A DNA stretch of 25,729 nt from CAWJEL01 sp964647255 (GCA_964647255.1 CAZYGI010000055.1:1-25729); one strand, 5' to 3'; positions 1 to 6,626 are shown, numbered from the stretch's first letter. Numbers and translations are program-made. The notes: a model not told the origin generated them from the sequence alone.

Positions 1-681
1 GCACTGCGCGCAGACGTAGGTGCGCATCTCCTGGCGGGTGGCCTTGCTCAGGTCAATGCCGCGCTCGGCCATCGCGTTTTTAAACGCCGGCCGGGTGATG
101 CGCAGCTCCATCGTTTCCGGGTCGTGGCAGTCGGCGCACGAGGTGCTGGTGTGCAGCGTCGAAGAAATCTCTTTGTACGGCGTGCTGTTGAACTTCTCCC
201 AGCCCATCTGCTCGATGAGCTGCGGGGCATCGGCGGAGTGGCAGTTGGCGCAGGCGCCCGGCTGTTTGACAAAATCCTGGCGCTTGGTCTTCTTCTGATC
301 TTCCAGCGCGTAATAGTGCCCGCGCGCCTTGTTGTATTCCACGCTGAACGCGTAGCCGGCCCACACGCGCTTCAAGATCGGGTATTTGTCCAGTTTGCTG
401 AAAGGGACCGAGCCGCCGTAGGGGGTCGAGATCGTGTCATCCTTCGTCTTCATAAAGGTGTCGTATTCGCGGGGGAAATTTTGCCCCCAGACGGCCGGGT
501 CCAGCTCGTTGGCCGCGATGGTTACAACCTTCAGCGGATACTTGACCTGTTCGGCCTTATGCATCTGGATGCTGGTCAACAGGTAGGCGATGCCCCCCAT
601 GAGCACGAGGCCCAGCAGGAAGGCCAATACGATCCAAAGCCAGGGGCGACGGGACGTTTTTGGGGGTTGGGACAGCGTCAT
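1..681 (-). CDS. nrfA: Ammonia-forming cytochrome c nitrite reductase NrfA, N-terminal 227 residues (3' end outside window)
   Basis: NrfA reduces nitrite to ammonium with six electrons at a pentahaem centre on the outer face of the membrane. The reading frame starts at ATG 681, behind a strong AGGAGG seven bases upstream, and is cut by the window edge. Residues 14-36 form a hydrophobic signal/anchor segment. Haem motifs seen are CANCH (144-148), CADCH (182-186) and CAQC (224-227, the His falls off the edge). The RQEMRTYVCAQC stretch is typical of NrfA around its third haem. The first motif, which holds the active-site haem, is CxxCK in E. coli NrfA but CxxCH here, the variant known from some NrfA clades such as Campylobacter. 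It lies 18 bases after nrfH and is surely co-transcribed with it. Only two haem motifs are complete in view; identity is firm because of the NrfH partner. Confidence 0.93.
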   Translation of the reverse strand, partial: MTLSQPPKTSRRPWLWIVLAFLLGLVLMGGIAYLLTSIQMHKAEQVKYPLKVVTIAANELDPAVWGQNFPREYDTFMKTKDDTISTPYGGSVPFSKLDKYPILKRVWAGYAFSVEYNKARGHYYALEDQKKTKRQDFVKQPGACANCHSADAPQLIEQMGWEKFNSTPYKEISSTLHTSTSCADCHDPETMELRITRPAFKNAMAERGIDLSKATRQEMRTYVCAQC

Positions 682-699
682 AAAGATTCCTCCTAAAAA

Positions 700-1209
700 T
701 CAGTGGCCGTGGCCCACGCCGGTGTGGCAGCGCAAGCAGTCGGTCGGGTTCGGATCGTCCCGGTGGCTGATCATGCTTGTCAGATCGCCGTGACAGGACA
801 GACAGGCGTGCTCGGTGATGTTGCGATCGAACGGCAGGATGCGGATCGGCTCCTCAAAGTTGCCGGTGGTGAAGGCGTAGCTGTGGCGGAAGCCGTTCAG
901 CGCCTTGACTGCGTACTTCGAGATGATGCTGTCGTGCGGGACATGACAGTCGTTGCAGACCGCTACAGCTTTGTGGCTGCCGCGATTCCAGGCGTCATAC
1001 TGGTCACGCATCACGTGGCAGTTGACGCACGCCCGTGGATCATTAGAAAGATACGAGAAACCCTGGGCGTAGGTGAGAGTAAAGCCGCCCAGGCCTGCTG
1101 CGCCGCCGAACACGCCGGCCAGCGCCAGCCAGATCCAGAGTGGGAAGACGCTCAGCAGCCGCACACCGCGCTTCTTTGGCGTCTTCGACGTGGGGGGGGC
1201 ATTCTGCAT
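700..1209 (-). CDS. nrfH: Cytochrome c nitrite reductase small subunit NrfH (NapC/NirT family)
   Basis: This is a membrane-anchored tetrahaem quinol dehydrogenase that passes electrons from menaquinol to NrfA. The 169-residue protein has a basic N-terminus, one membrane helix at about residues 21-43, and four CxxCH motifs beginning at C61, C85, C136 and C158. The first motif is followed by Val-Met (CVNCHVM), matching the CxxCHxM arrangement of NrfH, where a Met ligates haem 1. The start ATG 1209 follows GGAGG with good spacing. Size and motif order fit the NrfH family. The nrfH-nrfA order and 18-base gap match the usual nrfHA pair. A candidate promoter lies at 1281-1309, so nrfHA may also be transcribed separately from the upstream Fe-S genes. 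Confidence 0.95.
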   Translation of the reverse strand: MQNAPPTSKTPKKRGVRLLSVFPLWIWLALAGVFGGAAGLGGFTLTYAQGFSYLSNDPRACVNCHVMRDQYDAWNRGSHKAVAVCNDCHVPHDSIISKYAVKALNGFRHSYAFTTGNFEEPIRILPFDRNITEHACLSCHGDLTSMISHRDDPNPTDCLRCHTGVGHGH

Positions 1210-1280
1210 GCAGGACCTCCTTGGGTATAGGATTGGGGCTTGAATGGGCTACACGACGCGGAGACTCCGGTACGGCGTCC

Positions 1281-1309
1281 AGTCTATCGCACAACGCACC
1301 AATCCGCAA
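1281..1309 (-). promoter_or_regulatory. Weak candidate promoter upstream of nrfH
   Basis: On the minus strand TTGCGG (1304-1309) is followed by a 17-base spacer and TAGACT (1281-1286). The predicted start would give a leader of about 65 bases ahead of nrfH. The -35 matches consensus at only three positions. The spacer contains GCACAACG (1289-1296, plus strand), a word also present in the palindrome ahead of the ferredoxin gene. Confidence 0.3.
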
Positions 1310-1312
1310 ACG

Positions 1313-2092
1313 TTATTCGCTGATCGGCACCATGATGATGGCAAGCGGGGTGTTTTTGCCGCTGGCCTTAAGCGCCTGCTGTGCGATGAAGACCAGGCCG
1401 CGACAGCACGGCACCTCCATATACGCGACCTTCAGGCTGCGAATGTCATTGTTCTGCAGGATTTGCATTACTTTGCCGATGTACGCCTGCGCATCATCCA
1501 GCTTCGGACACCCCACCGCAATCGCAGAGCCCCGCACGAAATCGGTGTGCATATTAGGATTCGCAAACGGCACGCAATCGGCGATCAGCGTCAGGTCGGC
1601 GTCGTGGAAGAACGGCGCCCGCACCGGCAACAGATGCAATTGCACCGGCCACTGCCGCAGCTCCGATTTCACCCGGCCCTGCTCGGCCGCGCCGGTCATC
1701 GGCTGGCCTTCGGCCCAGGCGTGCACTTGCACCGATGGGCAGAGCGGGATCGCCGCCGGTTGGGGTTCCGCGGCCGGCTTGTAGGCAGATTGGATCCCGT
1801 GCTCGGCCAGATGCGCCACATGCTGCTCAACCCGCTCCGGCGCGCTCTGCTGCAAGTAGCCGAGGACCGCCGGCTCATCGTACGCCTCGACCTCCAGCAC
1901 CGTGACGTGCAGCGCGTCTTGCGGGCAGTCGCCCAGACATGCGCCCAGGCCGTCGCAGTAGCTTTCCTTGACCAGCTTCGCCTTGCCGTTGACAATCTGC
2001 AGCGCACCTTCGACGCACGAAGGCACACAGTTGCCGCAGCCGTCGCACTTCTCCTCATCAATCGTGATGATCTGTCGCTTGACTTTCGCCAT
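1313..2092 (-). CDS. 4Fe-4S dicluster-type iron-sulfur protein (COG1145-like), function unknown
   Basis: A 259-residue soluble Fe-S protein. The N-terminus holds a complete cluster motif, C16-x2-C19-x2-C22-x3-C26. A second motif has Cys at 46, 52 and 56 with Leu49 in place of the second Cys, so it probably carries a 3Fe-4S or a labile cluster. The C-terminal 150 residues contain further conserved-looking cysteines in the contexts ADCVPFA, VGCPKLD and EVPCCRGL, which could bind metal. ATG 2092 is chosen because GGAG lies seven bases upstream; an upstream extension to 2182 overlaps the preceding gene. Proteins of this build commonly sit beside hcp or nrf genes in anaerobes (from memory, not checked here). 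A role in nitrosative stress or electron supply is inference. It lies between the zinc-ribbon gene and nrfH. Confidence 0.8.
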   Translation of the reverse strand: MAKVKRQIITIDEEKCDGCGNCVPSCVEGALQIVNGKAKLVKESYCDGLGACLGDCPQDALHVTVLEVEAYDEPAVLGYLQQSAPERVEQHVAHLAEHGIQSAYKPAAEPQPAAIPLCPSVQVHAWAEGQPMTGAAEQGRVKSELRQWPVQLHLLPVRAPFFHDADLTLIADCVPFANPNMHTDFVRGSAIAVGCPKLDDAQAYIGKVMQILQNNDIRSLKVAYMEVPCCRGLVFIAQQALKASGKNTPLAIIMVPISE

Positions 2093-2106
2093 GATGCTCC
2101 GTCTCT

Positions 2107-2349
2107 TTAGGATTGCTTCTTGTACTTGTTGATCGTCTCCGCGCCGAAGCAGGATTCCGCGTAGCGGCACCATTGAATGCACGAGAGGACACTGTTATAG
2201 ACGACAAACCCGCACTGGTCGCATACGGCCTTGCGATCAATCGAAAAGAGCTCGACATCGGCCCCGCACTGAGGACAGGTCTTGATGTCGAGGGTAATGT
2301 TGTTGCGTAAGCTGGAAGAACCCGGGCAATAGGCGTTGAACACGCGCAC
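2107..2349 (-). CDS. Small zinc-ribbon protein, function unknown
   Basis: An 80-residue protein with three cysteine groups: CPQCG (near residue 25), CDQCG (near 43) and a C-x3-C-x5-C group (CIQWC...C) near residues 57-67. The first two CxxCG pairs form a likely zinc ribbon; the third group could bind a second metal. The start is GTG 2349, preceded by a perfect AGGAGG at five bases. It begins 21 bases after the ferredoxin stop and ends 14 bases before the next gene's ATG, so it belongs to the same operon. I recognise the pattern as recurrent in anaerobes beside Fe-S and nitrite/hybrid-cluster genes but know no assigned function. Confidence 0.75.
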   Translation of the reverse strand: MRVFNAYCPGSSSLRNNITLDIKTCPQCGADVELFSIDRKAVCDQCGFVVYNSVLSCIQWCRYAESCFGAETINKYKKQS

Positions 2350-2370
2350 CTCCTCGCCCCGTTCGGCCGG

Positions 2371-2577
2371 TCAGCCGAGCACGATCACGTACGGCAATTG
2401 AATCGCGCTCATCGGACAGACCGGTTCGCAGGCGCCGTCGTAGAGACACAGCTCCGGCCACGCCAGCATGGCTTTCCCGTCGGCCATCGCCAGCGCATCC
2501 GTCGGGCAAACCACCACGCACTCTCCGCAGCCGGTGCAGGTTGCGGCGTCAATCTCTGGCAGTAAAGCTGCGGCCAC
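2371..2577 (-). CDS. Small 2[4Fe-4S]-type ferredoxin with a variant second cluster
   Basis: A 68-residue bacterial-type ferredoxin. Cluster motif I is C14-x2-C17-x2-C20-x3-C24-P. Motif II is C44-x2-D47-x2-C50-x3-C54-P, where Asp replaces the second Cys, as in the Asp-ligated cluster of Pyrococcus ferredoxin. One cluster is therefore likely to be 4Fe-4S with an Asp ligand or to convert to 3Fe-4S. The GTG at 2577 is chosen because GAGAGG precedes it by a few bases. An alternative ATG at 2616 would add 13 residues, but these overlap a palindrome in the leader. This is the first gene of the Fe-S/nrf group. It probably carries electrons for, or senses redox state in, the neighbouring system (inference). 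Confidence 0.8.
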   Translation of the reverse strand: MAAALLPEIDAATCTGCGECVVVCPTDALAMADGKAMLAWPELCLYDGACEPVCPMSAIQLPYVIVLG

Positions 2578-2591
2578 ACGCCACCTCTCTT

Positions 2592-2609
2592 GCACGTTGT
2601 GCAACGTGC
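2592..2609. promoter_or_regulatory. Perfect 18-base palindrome (possible operator or leader hairpin)
   Basis: GCACGTTG-TG-CAACGTGC has two perfect 8-base arms around a 2-base centre. It ends 15 bases upstream of the ferredoxin GTG start, in the leader downstream of the candidate promoter at 2701-2729. It could be the target of the adjacent Crp/Fnr-type regulator or act in the mRNA. The inner TTG and CAA are too close together for a standard FNR box. Confidence 0.45.
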
Positions 2610-2700
2610 GTGGCATACCAAGAATCCGATTTCACCGAGCTGAATGAAGTACAAGATGATCCGCGGCCGACAGATGCGGAATCCCCCACTGTCTCCGGCC

Positions 2701-2729
2701 AAGATAGCAGCAGGAGGGGGAATTGTCAG
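2701..2729 (-). promoter_or_regulatory. Candidate promoter of the ferredoxin-nrf operon
   Basis: Minus strand: CTGACA (2724-2729), a 17-base spacer, then TATCTT (2701-2706). It predicts a leader of roughly 115 bases to the ferredoxin start. A TTGTGA half-site resembling one arm of a Crp-type operator lies just upstream of the -35 (about 2743-2748, minus strand); the second arm is poor. Confidence 0.5.
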
Positions 2730-2773
2730 GGACTTTTCTCACAAGGAACGAAAATCTTGCGGAAAAGGGCCGA

Positions 2774-3469
2774 CTACAGCCCCTCCGCGACCGCGGCCAG
2801 TGCCTGGCGGTCCTTGATCACGATCCGATGACGGTCGAACGCGATCAACCCTTCGTCGGCCAGCTCGCGCAGCGCCCGGCCGATCATCTCGCGCACGGTG
2901 CCCAACCGCGCGGCCAGCTCCGCCTGCGTGACCATCTGACTGCGGTCAATCTCGCTCGTGGCAAGCGAGCGCTGCGCCTCGGTCAGCAGCAGCCGCGCCA
3001 GCCGGGCGCGCACGGAGCGGAGCGCCAGATCCTCGACCATCGCCACCAGTTGCCGGGTGCGCCGGGCGGTGCTTTCGATCAGCGCCCAGGCGAGGGTGGG
3101 ATGGGCCTGGGCCAGCCGTTTAATCTCGTCCCGGGTGATGATGCAAACCGTGGCGTCGGTCACTGCGGCGGCGCTGGCGGGGTTGGGGTCGCCGTCCAAC
3201 ACGGCGACCTCGTTAAACGTGCCGTTCGGCCCCAGGTGTTGGAGGATGTGCTCGCGGCCCTGGGCGGAGAGCTTGAAGATCTTGACTTCGCCCGCGGAGA
3301 TGATGTGCAGCCCCGCGCACGGCTCGCCCTCCAGGAAGATCACCTGGCCGCGGGTGAAGTTCCGCTCGACGGCTGCGGCCGCCAGCGCGGTCAACACGGC
3401 GTCAGGCAGGCCGGCAAACGCCGGCGAACGACGCAGCAGATTCGGATCGGGACAAGCTGAGCGGGTCAT
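2774..3469 (-). CDS. Crp/Fnr-family transcriptional regulator
   Basis: A 231-residue regulator. Residues about 18-135 form a cyclic-nucleotide-binding-like beta barrel (GQVIFLEGEP and GEVKIFKLS are typical strands). A long dimer helix follows near 135-165, then a Crp-type winged helix at about 170-220, with QAELAARLGTVREMIGRALREL as turn and recognition helix. The N-terminus lacks the cysteine cluster of FNR, so it is not a [4Fe-4S] oxygen sensor of that type. Haem/NO-sensing relatives (HcpR, DNR) also lack it. It sits directly upstream of, and codirectional with, the ferredoxin/nrf genes and is the obvious candidate regulator of them (inference). ATG 3469 has no Shine-Dalgarno, but a good promoter ends about ten bases upstream, suggesting a leaderless mRNA. 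Confidence 0.92.
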   Translation of the reverse strand: MTRSACPDPNLLRRSPAFAGLPDAVLTALAAAAVERNFTRGQVIFLEGEPCAGLHIISAGEVKIFKLSAQGREHILQHLGPNGTFNEVAVLDGDPNPASAAAVTDATVCIITRDEIKRLAQAHPTLAWALIESTARRTRQLVAMVEDLALRSVRARLARLLLTEAQRSLATSEIDRSQMVTQAELAARLGTVREMIGRALRELADEGLIAFDRHRIVIKDRQALAAVAEGL

Positions 3470-3478
3470 CGCCGGCTG

Positions 3479-3507
3479 AGTATACCGCAGCCGGCAATGA
3501 CTGCCAA
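3479..3507 (-). promoter_or_regulatory. Promoter of the Crp/Fnr regulator gene (leaderless)
   Basis: Minus strand: TTGGCA (3502-3507), 17-base spacer, TATACT (3479-3484). The predicted transcription start is within a few bases of ATG 3469, leaving no room for a ribosome binding site, and none is seen. A TGTGA half-site overlaps the region just upstream of the -35, which might allow autoregulation. Confidence 0.65.
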
Positions 3508-3512
3508 GTCAC

Positions 3513-3541
3513 AGAAAAGACGCCCGCTGACCGGCTCAGCG
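3513..3541 (-). terminator. Probable intrinsic terminator of the etf operon
   Basis: On the minus strand CGCTGA-gccgg-TCAGCG (3525-3541) forms a 6-base stem overlapping the etfA stop codon, followed four bases later by TCTTTTCT (3513-3520). The stem is short, so efficiency is uncertain. It lies between etfA and the promoter of the regulator gene. Confidence 0.5.
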
Positions 3542-4516
3542 TCCCAACTTCGCTTTGAACGCGGCGTTCAACGCCGGCACGACCTCGAACAGGTCGCCGA
3601 CCACACCATAGCGCGCCACGCTGAAGATCGGCGCGTCCTTGTCCTTGTTGATCGCGACGATCACCTTGGCGCCGGTCATGCCGGCCAGGTGCTGGATCGC
3701 ACCTGAGATGCCGCAGGCGATGTAGAGATCCGGTCGCACCGTCTTGCCGGTCTGACCCACCTGGTGCGGGTAGGGGATCCAGCCTGCGTCCACAGCCGCG
3801 CGCGAGGCGCCCACTGCCCCGCCCAGCGTCTTCGCCAGGTCGCGAAGCGGAGCGAACCCCTCCGGGCCTTTGACCCCGCGACCGCCGGACACGATGATGC
3901 CCGCGTTTTCCACGGCCAACTCGCCGGTCTCGGCGGCCTCGAAGCCGATCACCTCTTCCACGCCCGCGGGTGCGCTGACCGCCAACGCCGCGATCTCGCC
4001 GCTGCGGCTGGCGTCGGATGCGGGGAGCGGGAAGCTGCGGCCGCGCACCGTCGCCATCTGCTGGCTGCCGGCAAAGATGACGGTCGTGATGATATTGCCG
4101 GAGAAGACGGGGCGCTCGGCGATCAACTTGCGCGCCTCATCCAGGTCGAGCGCCTGGCAGTCGGCGGCGAGACCGATGGCGAGCTCGCAGGCCACCAGCG
4201 CGGCCACGTCACGTGCGCCGGCGGTGGCGGGTACGAGGATGATCTGCGGCTGGGCAGCCGCGATGGCCGCTTTGAAGGCAGCCGCATAGCCGGTCGCGGT
4301 GAACTGTCCGAACGCCGGCCCCTCGGCCACCAGAACCTTGTCCGCGCCGTAGGCAATGGCGTCGGCTGCGATGCCGTTGACGCGCTGCCCGGCGACGAAC
4401 GCGACGACGGCGCCGCCCGCCCGCCCGGCCAGCTCGCGCGCCTTGCCCATGATCTCCCACGAAACTGGCTTGACCGCGCCGCCGAGTTGATCTACGTAAA
4501 CCAGGATATTGCTCAT
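3536..4516 (-). CDS. etfA: Electron transfer flavoprotein alpha subunit
   Basis: EtfA binds FAD and, with EtfB, shuttles electrons between flavin dehydrogenases (acyl-CoA dehydrogenases and others) and the quinone pool or ferredoxin. The 326-residue protein has the usual length. The C-terminal FAD domain is clear: GGRGVKGPEGF, then GASRAAVDAGW, HQVGQTGKTV, and CGISGAIQHLAGM, all hallmark EtfA segments. ATG 4516 is used because AAGGA lies about nine bases upstream and the protein begins MSNILVYVDQ as in relatives. It follows etfB after a 76-base gap that holds an imperfect inverted repeat. No dehydrogenase or quinone oxidoreductase partner is encoded in the window, so whether this pair is ordinary or bifurcating cannot be settled here. 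Confidence 0.95.
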   Translation of the reverse strand: MSNILVYVDQLGGAVKPVSWEIMGKARELAGRAGGAVVAFVAGQRVNGIAADAIAYGADKVLVAEGPAFGQFTATGYAAAFKAAIAAAQPQIILVPATAGARDVAALVACELAIGLAADCQALDLDEARKLIAERPVFSGNIITTVIFAGSQQMATVRGRSFPLPASDASRSGEIAALAVSAPAGVEEVIGFEAAETGELAVENAGIIVSGGRGVKGPEGFAPLRDLAKTLGGAVGASRAAVDAGWIPYPHQVGQTGKTVRPDLYIACGISGAIQHLAGMTGAKVIVAINKDKDAPIFSVARYGVVGDLFEVVPALNAAFKAKLGR

Positions 4517-4534
4517 GGTGGGGGTCCTTTCGTA

Positions 4535-4581
4535 ACGAATCAGCGAACTACAAATCACGGCTTCGCCATTCGCTCATTCGT
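4535..4581. repeat. Imperfect inverted repeat between etfB and etfA
   Basis: The 13-base arm ACGAATCAGCGAA (4535-4547) is mirrored by TTCGCTCATTCGT (4569-4581) with one mismatch and a 21-base loop. The right arm is made of the word TTCG repeated at 4563, 4569 and 4577. It is one of a series of such elements in this window and has no T-tract. Confidence 0.6.
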
Positions 4582-4592
4582 TCATCCCAGAT

Positions 4593-5387
4593 TCAAATCA
4601 CCTTCTCGGCGATCAGCTTGTCGGCCAGGAGATTGGCTTGTTCGGCAACCGGGCCGCCCTGGATGAATTCGCACTTGCCGGTGCGGGCCGGCGGCTTGCG
4701 GAGATCGGTCCACTGGAGCAGCGCCGCGCCAACTCCGATCTGTTTCGCATCCAGCCCGGGCAACGACCTGGCGTTTGTGGCCGGATACTGCATGCGCGAT
4801 GCCTTGCGGATGCCCATGAAGTTGGGGTAGCGCGGCTCATTGATCTCTTTGCTGACAGAAAGCACGGCCGGCAGTTTCACCTTGACGGTCTGCATGCCGC
4901 CGTCAAGCGAGCGCAGCACCGTTGCCATTTCCTCCGTGACATCCAGAATCTTCGCCACGCCGCCGATGAAGGGCACGTCCAGCTTAGCCGCGATGCCGGG
5001 GCCGACCAGGCCGCTGTTCCCGTCCACCGATTGCTTGCCGGTGAGCACGAGCGTATAGTCGCCGAGCTTCTTGATCGCCTGGGCCAGGATGTGAGCGACC
5101 CCCCAGGCATCGCTGCCGTCAAAGGCCGGGTCGGAGAGCAAGATCGCTTCCTCGACCCCCATCGCAACGGCCCGTTTCAACGCCTCGGTGGCATCCGCGC
5201 TGCCCATGGTGATCACCGCGGCCTCGCCGTCGAAGCGCTCCACCAGTTGCAGCGCCTCTTCCACGGCGAACTCGTCCCACGGGTTGAGCACCATGGTGAC
5301 GCCGAGATCGCCGCCGACGTCCTGCGGCCGAACCTCCGTCAGCTGCTCGGTGTCAGGCGTGAGCTTGGCACAAACGACAAACTTCAT
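4593..5387 (-). CDS. etfB: Electron transfer flavoprotein beta subunit
   Basis: EtfB pairs with EtfA and binds AMP or a second flavin. The 264-residue protein begins MKFVVCAKLTPDTEQ, the usual EtfB opening. It carries the nucleotide-binding stretch LTGKQSVDGNSGLVGPGIA near residues 118-136, then the recognition-loop region EINEPRYPNFMGIRKASR near 180-200. ATG 5387 has AGGAGG eight bases upstream, lying in the 14-base gap after the DUF3090 gene, so the two are co-transcribed. The etfB-etfA order is typical. Confidence 0.95.
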   Translation of the reverse strand: MKFVVCAKLTPDTEQLTEVRPQDVGGDLGVTMVLNPWDEFAVEEALQLVERFDGEAAVITMGSADATEALKRAVAMGVEEAILLSDPAFDGSDAWGVAHILAQAIKKLGDYTLVLTGKQSVDGNSGLVGPGIAAKLDVPFIGGVAKILDVTEEMATVLRSLDGGMQTVKVKLPAVLSVSKEINEPRYPNFMGIRKASRMQYPATNARSLPGLDAKQIGVGAALLQWTDLRKPPARTGKCEFIQGGPVAEQANLLADKLIAEKVI

Positions 5388-5401
5388 ACGCGGTCCTCCT
5401 T

Positions 5402-5908
5402 TCAGTCTCCGTGTCCGTTGCGGCGCACGTACGCCTCAGCCTGCAACATCACCTTCTCCGGTGAACGGCCGCGGCTGATGACGTCGCGGCCGTACTCGCA
5501 CAGCGCTTCCATCTGCGCCCGGGTGGCAAAGAAGCGCACCTCGATGGGGTCGCGCTCCTCCTCGTCGGGCACCGCCTCTTGCGCCACCAGGAGGATGCGG
5601 TCGCGGGTGGCGTCGTAACCCAGTCCCATCGCGCCGACGCGAAAGAGCGGGTCCGCCGGTTCGGCGATCGCCATGACCTTCTCATCCACTTTCAGATCGC
5701 GCTGCCGGGTCAGGCCAAACTCCTGCTCCAGGTTCTGCGCCATCTCATCAATGGCGTCGGTCAGCGCCTGCACCTGCTCCTTCTCGCACATCAGCGTGAT
5801 GCGGTCATGCCCGCGCTCGGCTTGAAGCAAGAAGGTGCGATGGCCCGGCTGGCCCACCGCCCCAACCGTGATATGGGTGACGGGATCGAGTTCAATTGTG
5901 TTCGCCAC
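5402..5908 (-). CDS. DUF3090 family protein, function unknown
   Basis: A 168-residue soluble protein matching the DUF3090 pattern: FDPV-like start (IELDPVTHITVGAVGQPGHRTFLLQ), a central MCEKEQVQALTDAIDEM helix, and a C-terminal half with repeated acidic residues. The family is known mostly from Actinobacteria and Chloroflexi and has no assigned function. GTG 5908 is chosen because GGAG lies seven bases upstream; a TTG at 5932 would add eight residues. It is separated from etfB by only 14 bases, an arrangement that may hint at a redox-linked role, but this is inference. Confidence 0.85.
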   Translation of the reverse strand: MANTIELDPVTHITVGAVGQPGHRTFLLQAERGHDRITLMCEKEQVQALTDAIDEMAQNLEQEFGLTRQRDLKVDEKVMAIAEPADPLFRVGAMGLGYDATRDRILLVAQEAVPDEEERDPIEVRFFATRAQMEALCEYGRDVISRGRSPEKVMLQAEAYVRRNGHGD

Positions 5909-5934
5909 GTGTTCGCTCCATAGATCGGTCAATG

Positions 5935-5957
5935 CGTTGAGTGTGCATCACTCAACG
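5935..5957. repeat. Intergenic hairpin between rfbC and the DUF3090 gene
   Basis: CGTTGAGTG (5935-5943), loop TGCAT, CACTCAACG (5949-5957): a perfect 9-base stem. The flanking bases continue the same GTTGA/GTTAG-type words every 8-9 bases to about 5985. There is no T-tract on either side, so it is not an obvious terminator. Confidence 0.6.
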
Positions 5958-5975
5958 GGTCAACATACCAACGCG

Positions 5976-6539
5976 CTAACGCTCCGCGTACTGGAAGGGC
6001 ATCCCGGCCAGGTACTCGGCCAGTGAAGGCGCGCGGCGGTCGCGCTCGGAAAGCAGCGGCTCTGCGTTCGGCCAGGAGATCGCGATCTCCGGATCGTTCC
6101 AGGCAATCCCGCGCTCGTGGGCCGCGCTGTAGACCGCGCTCGTCTTGTAAAGCACCTCGGCCTCGGCGCTGAGCACGCAGAACCCATGCGCAAAGCCCGC
6201 CGGGATGTAGAGCTGGCGAAAATTGTCAGCGCTCAGCTCGACGCCGACCCAGTGGCCGAAGGCGGGGGAGCCCGCGCGGATGTCCACCGCCACGTCCCAG
6301 ATCGCACCGCGCACGCAGCGCACCAGCTTCACCTGCGCCATCGGCGGCAGTTGGAAGTGCAGCCCACGCAGGACGCCCTGGCTGGATTTGGAATGATTGT
6401 CCTGCACAAAGAGCGTGTCAATCCCGTGACTGCGCCACGTCTCCTGATTATAGCTCTCGAAGATAAAACCGCGCGGATCCTGGAAGACCCGGGGGGTCAC
6501 GATCAGGACGCCCGGAAGATCGGTGAGTTCGATGTTCAT
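5976..6539 (-). CDS. rfbC: dTDP-4-dehydrorhamnose 3,5-epimerase
   Basis: RmlC/RfbC epimerises C3 and C5 of dTDP-4-dehydro-6-deoxyglucose in the dTDP-L-rhamnose pathway, supplying rhamnose for surface polysaccharide. The 187-residue protein is full length. It shows the cupin hallmark motifs FVQDNHSKS (44-52), GVLRGLHFQ (55-63, catalytic His61), the basic segment QVKLVRCVRGAIWDVAVDIR, IPAGFAHGF, and LYKTSAVYSAAHERGIAWNDP carrying the active-site Tyr region. ATG 6539 has only a weak AAGGTG upstream, but a near-consensus promoter lies at 6627-6655. The other rml genes are not in the window. It is the first gene of a run continuing through the DUF3090 gene to etfBA. Confidence 0.94.
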   Translation of the reverse strand: MNIELTDLPGVLIVTPRVFQDPRGFIFESYNQETWRSHGIDTLFVQDNHSKSSQGVLRGLHFQLPPMAQVKLVRCVRGAIWDVAVDIRAGSPAFGHWVGVELSADNFRQLYIPAGFAHGFCVLSAEAEVLYKTSAVYSAAHERGIAWNDPEIAISWPNAEPLLSERDRRAPSLAEYLAGMPFQYAER

Positions 6540-6626
6540 CTGGAGCGAGCACCTTCATGTAATGGATGGTTGAGCGACCGGGAGATCGTTCCGAGGGGGG
6601 ACGCCTCTCGAGACATCTCGGAGGCT

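Noticed and set aside
2592..2609. Palindrome as a standard FNR box
   Set aside because: FNR sites are TTGAT-N4-ATCAA; here TTG and CAA are only two bases apart. It remains a possible operator of another type.
2735..2752. Full Crp-type operator TTGTGA-N6-TCACAA upstream of the ferredoxin promoter
   Set aside because: Only the first half matches well; the second half is TCCCTG. Noted as a half-site only.
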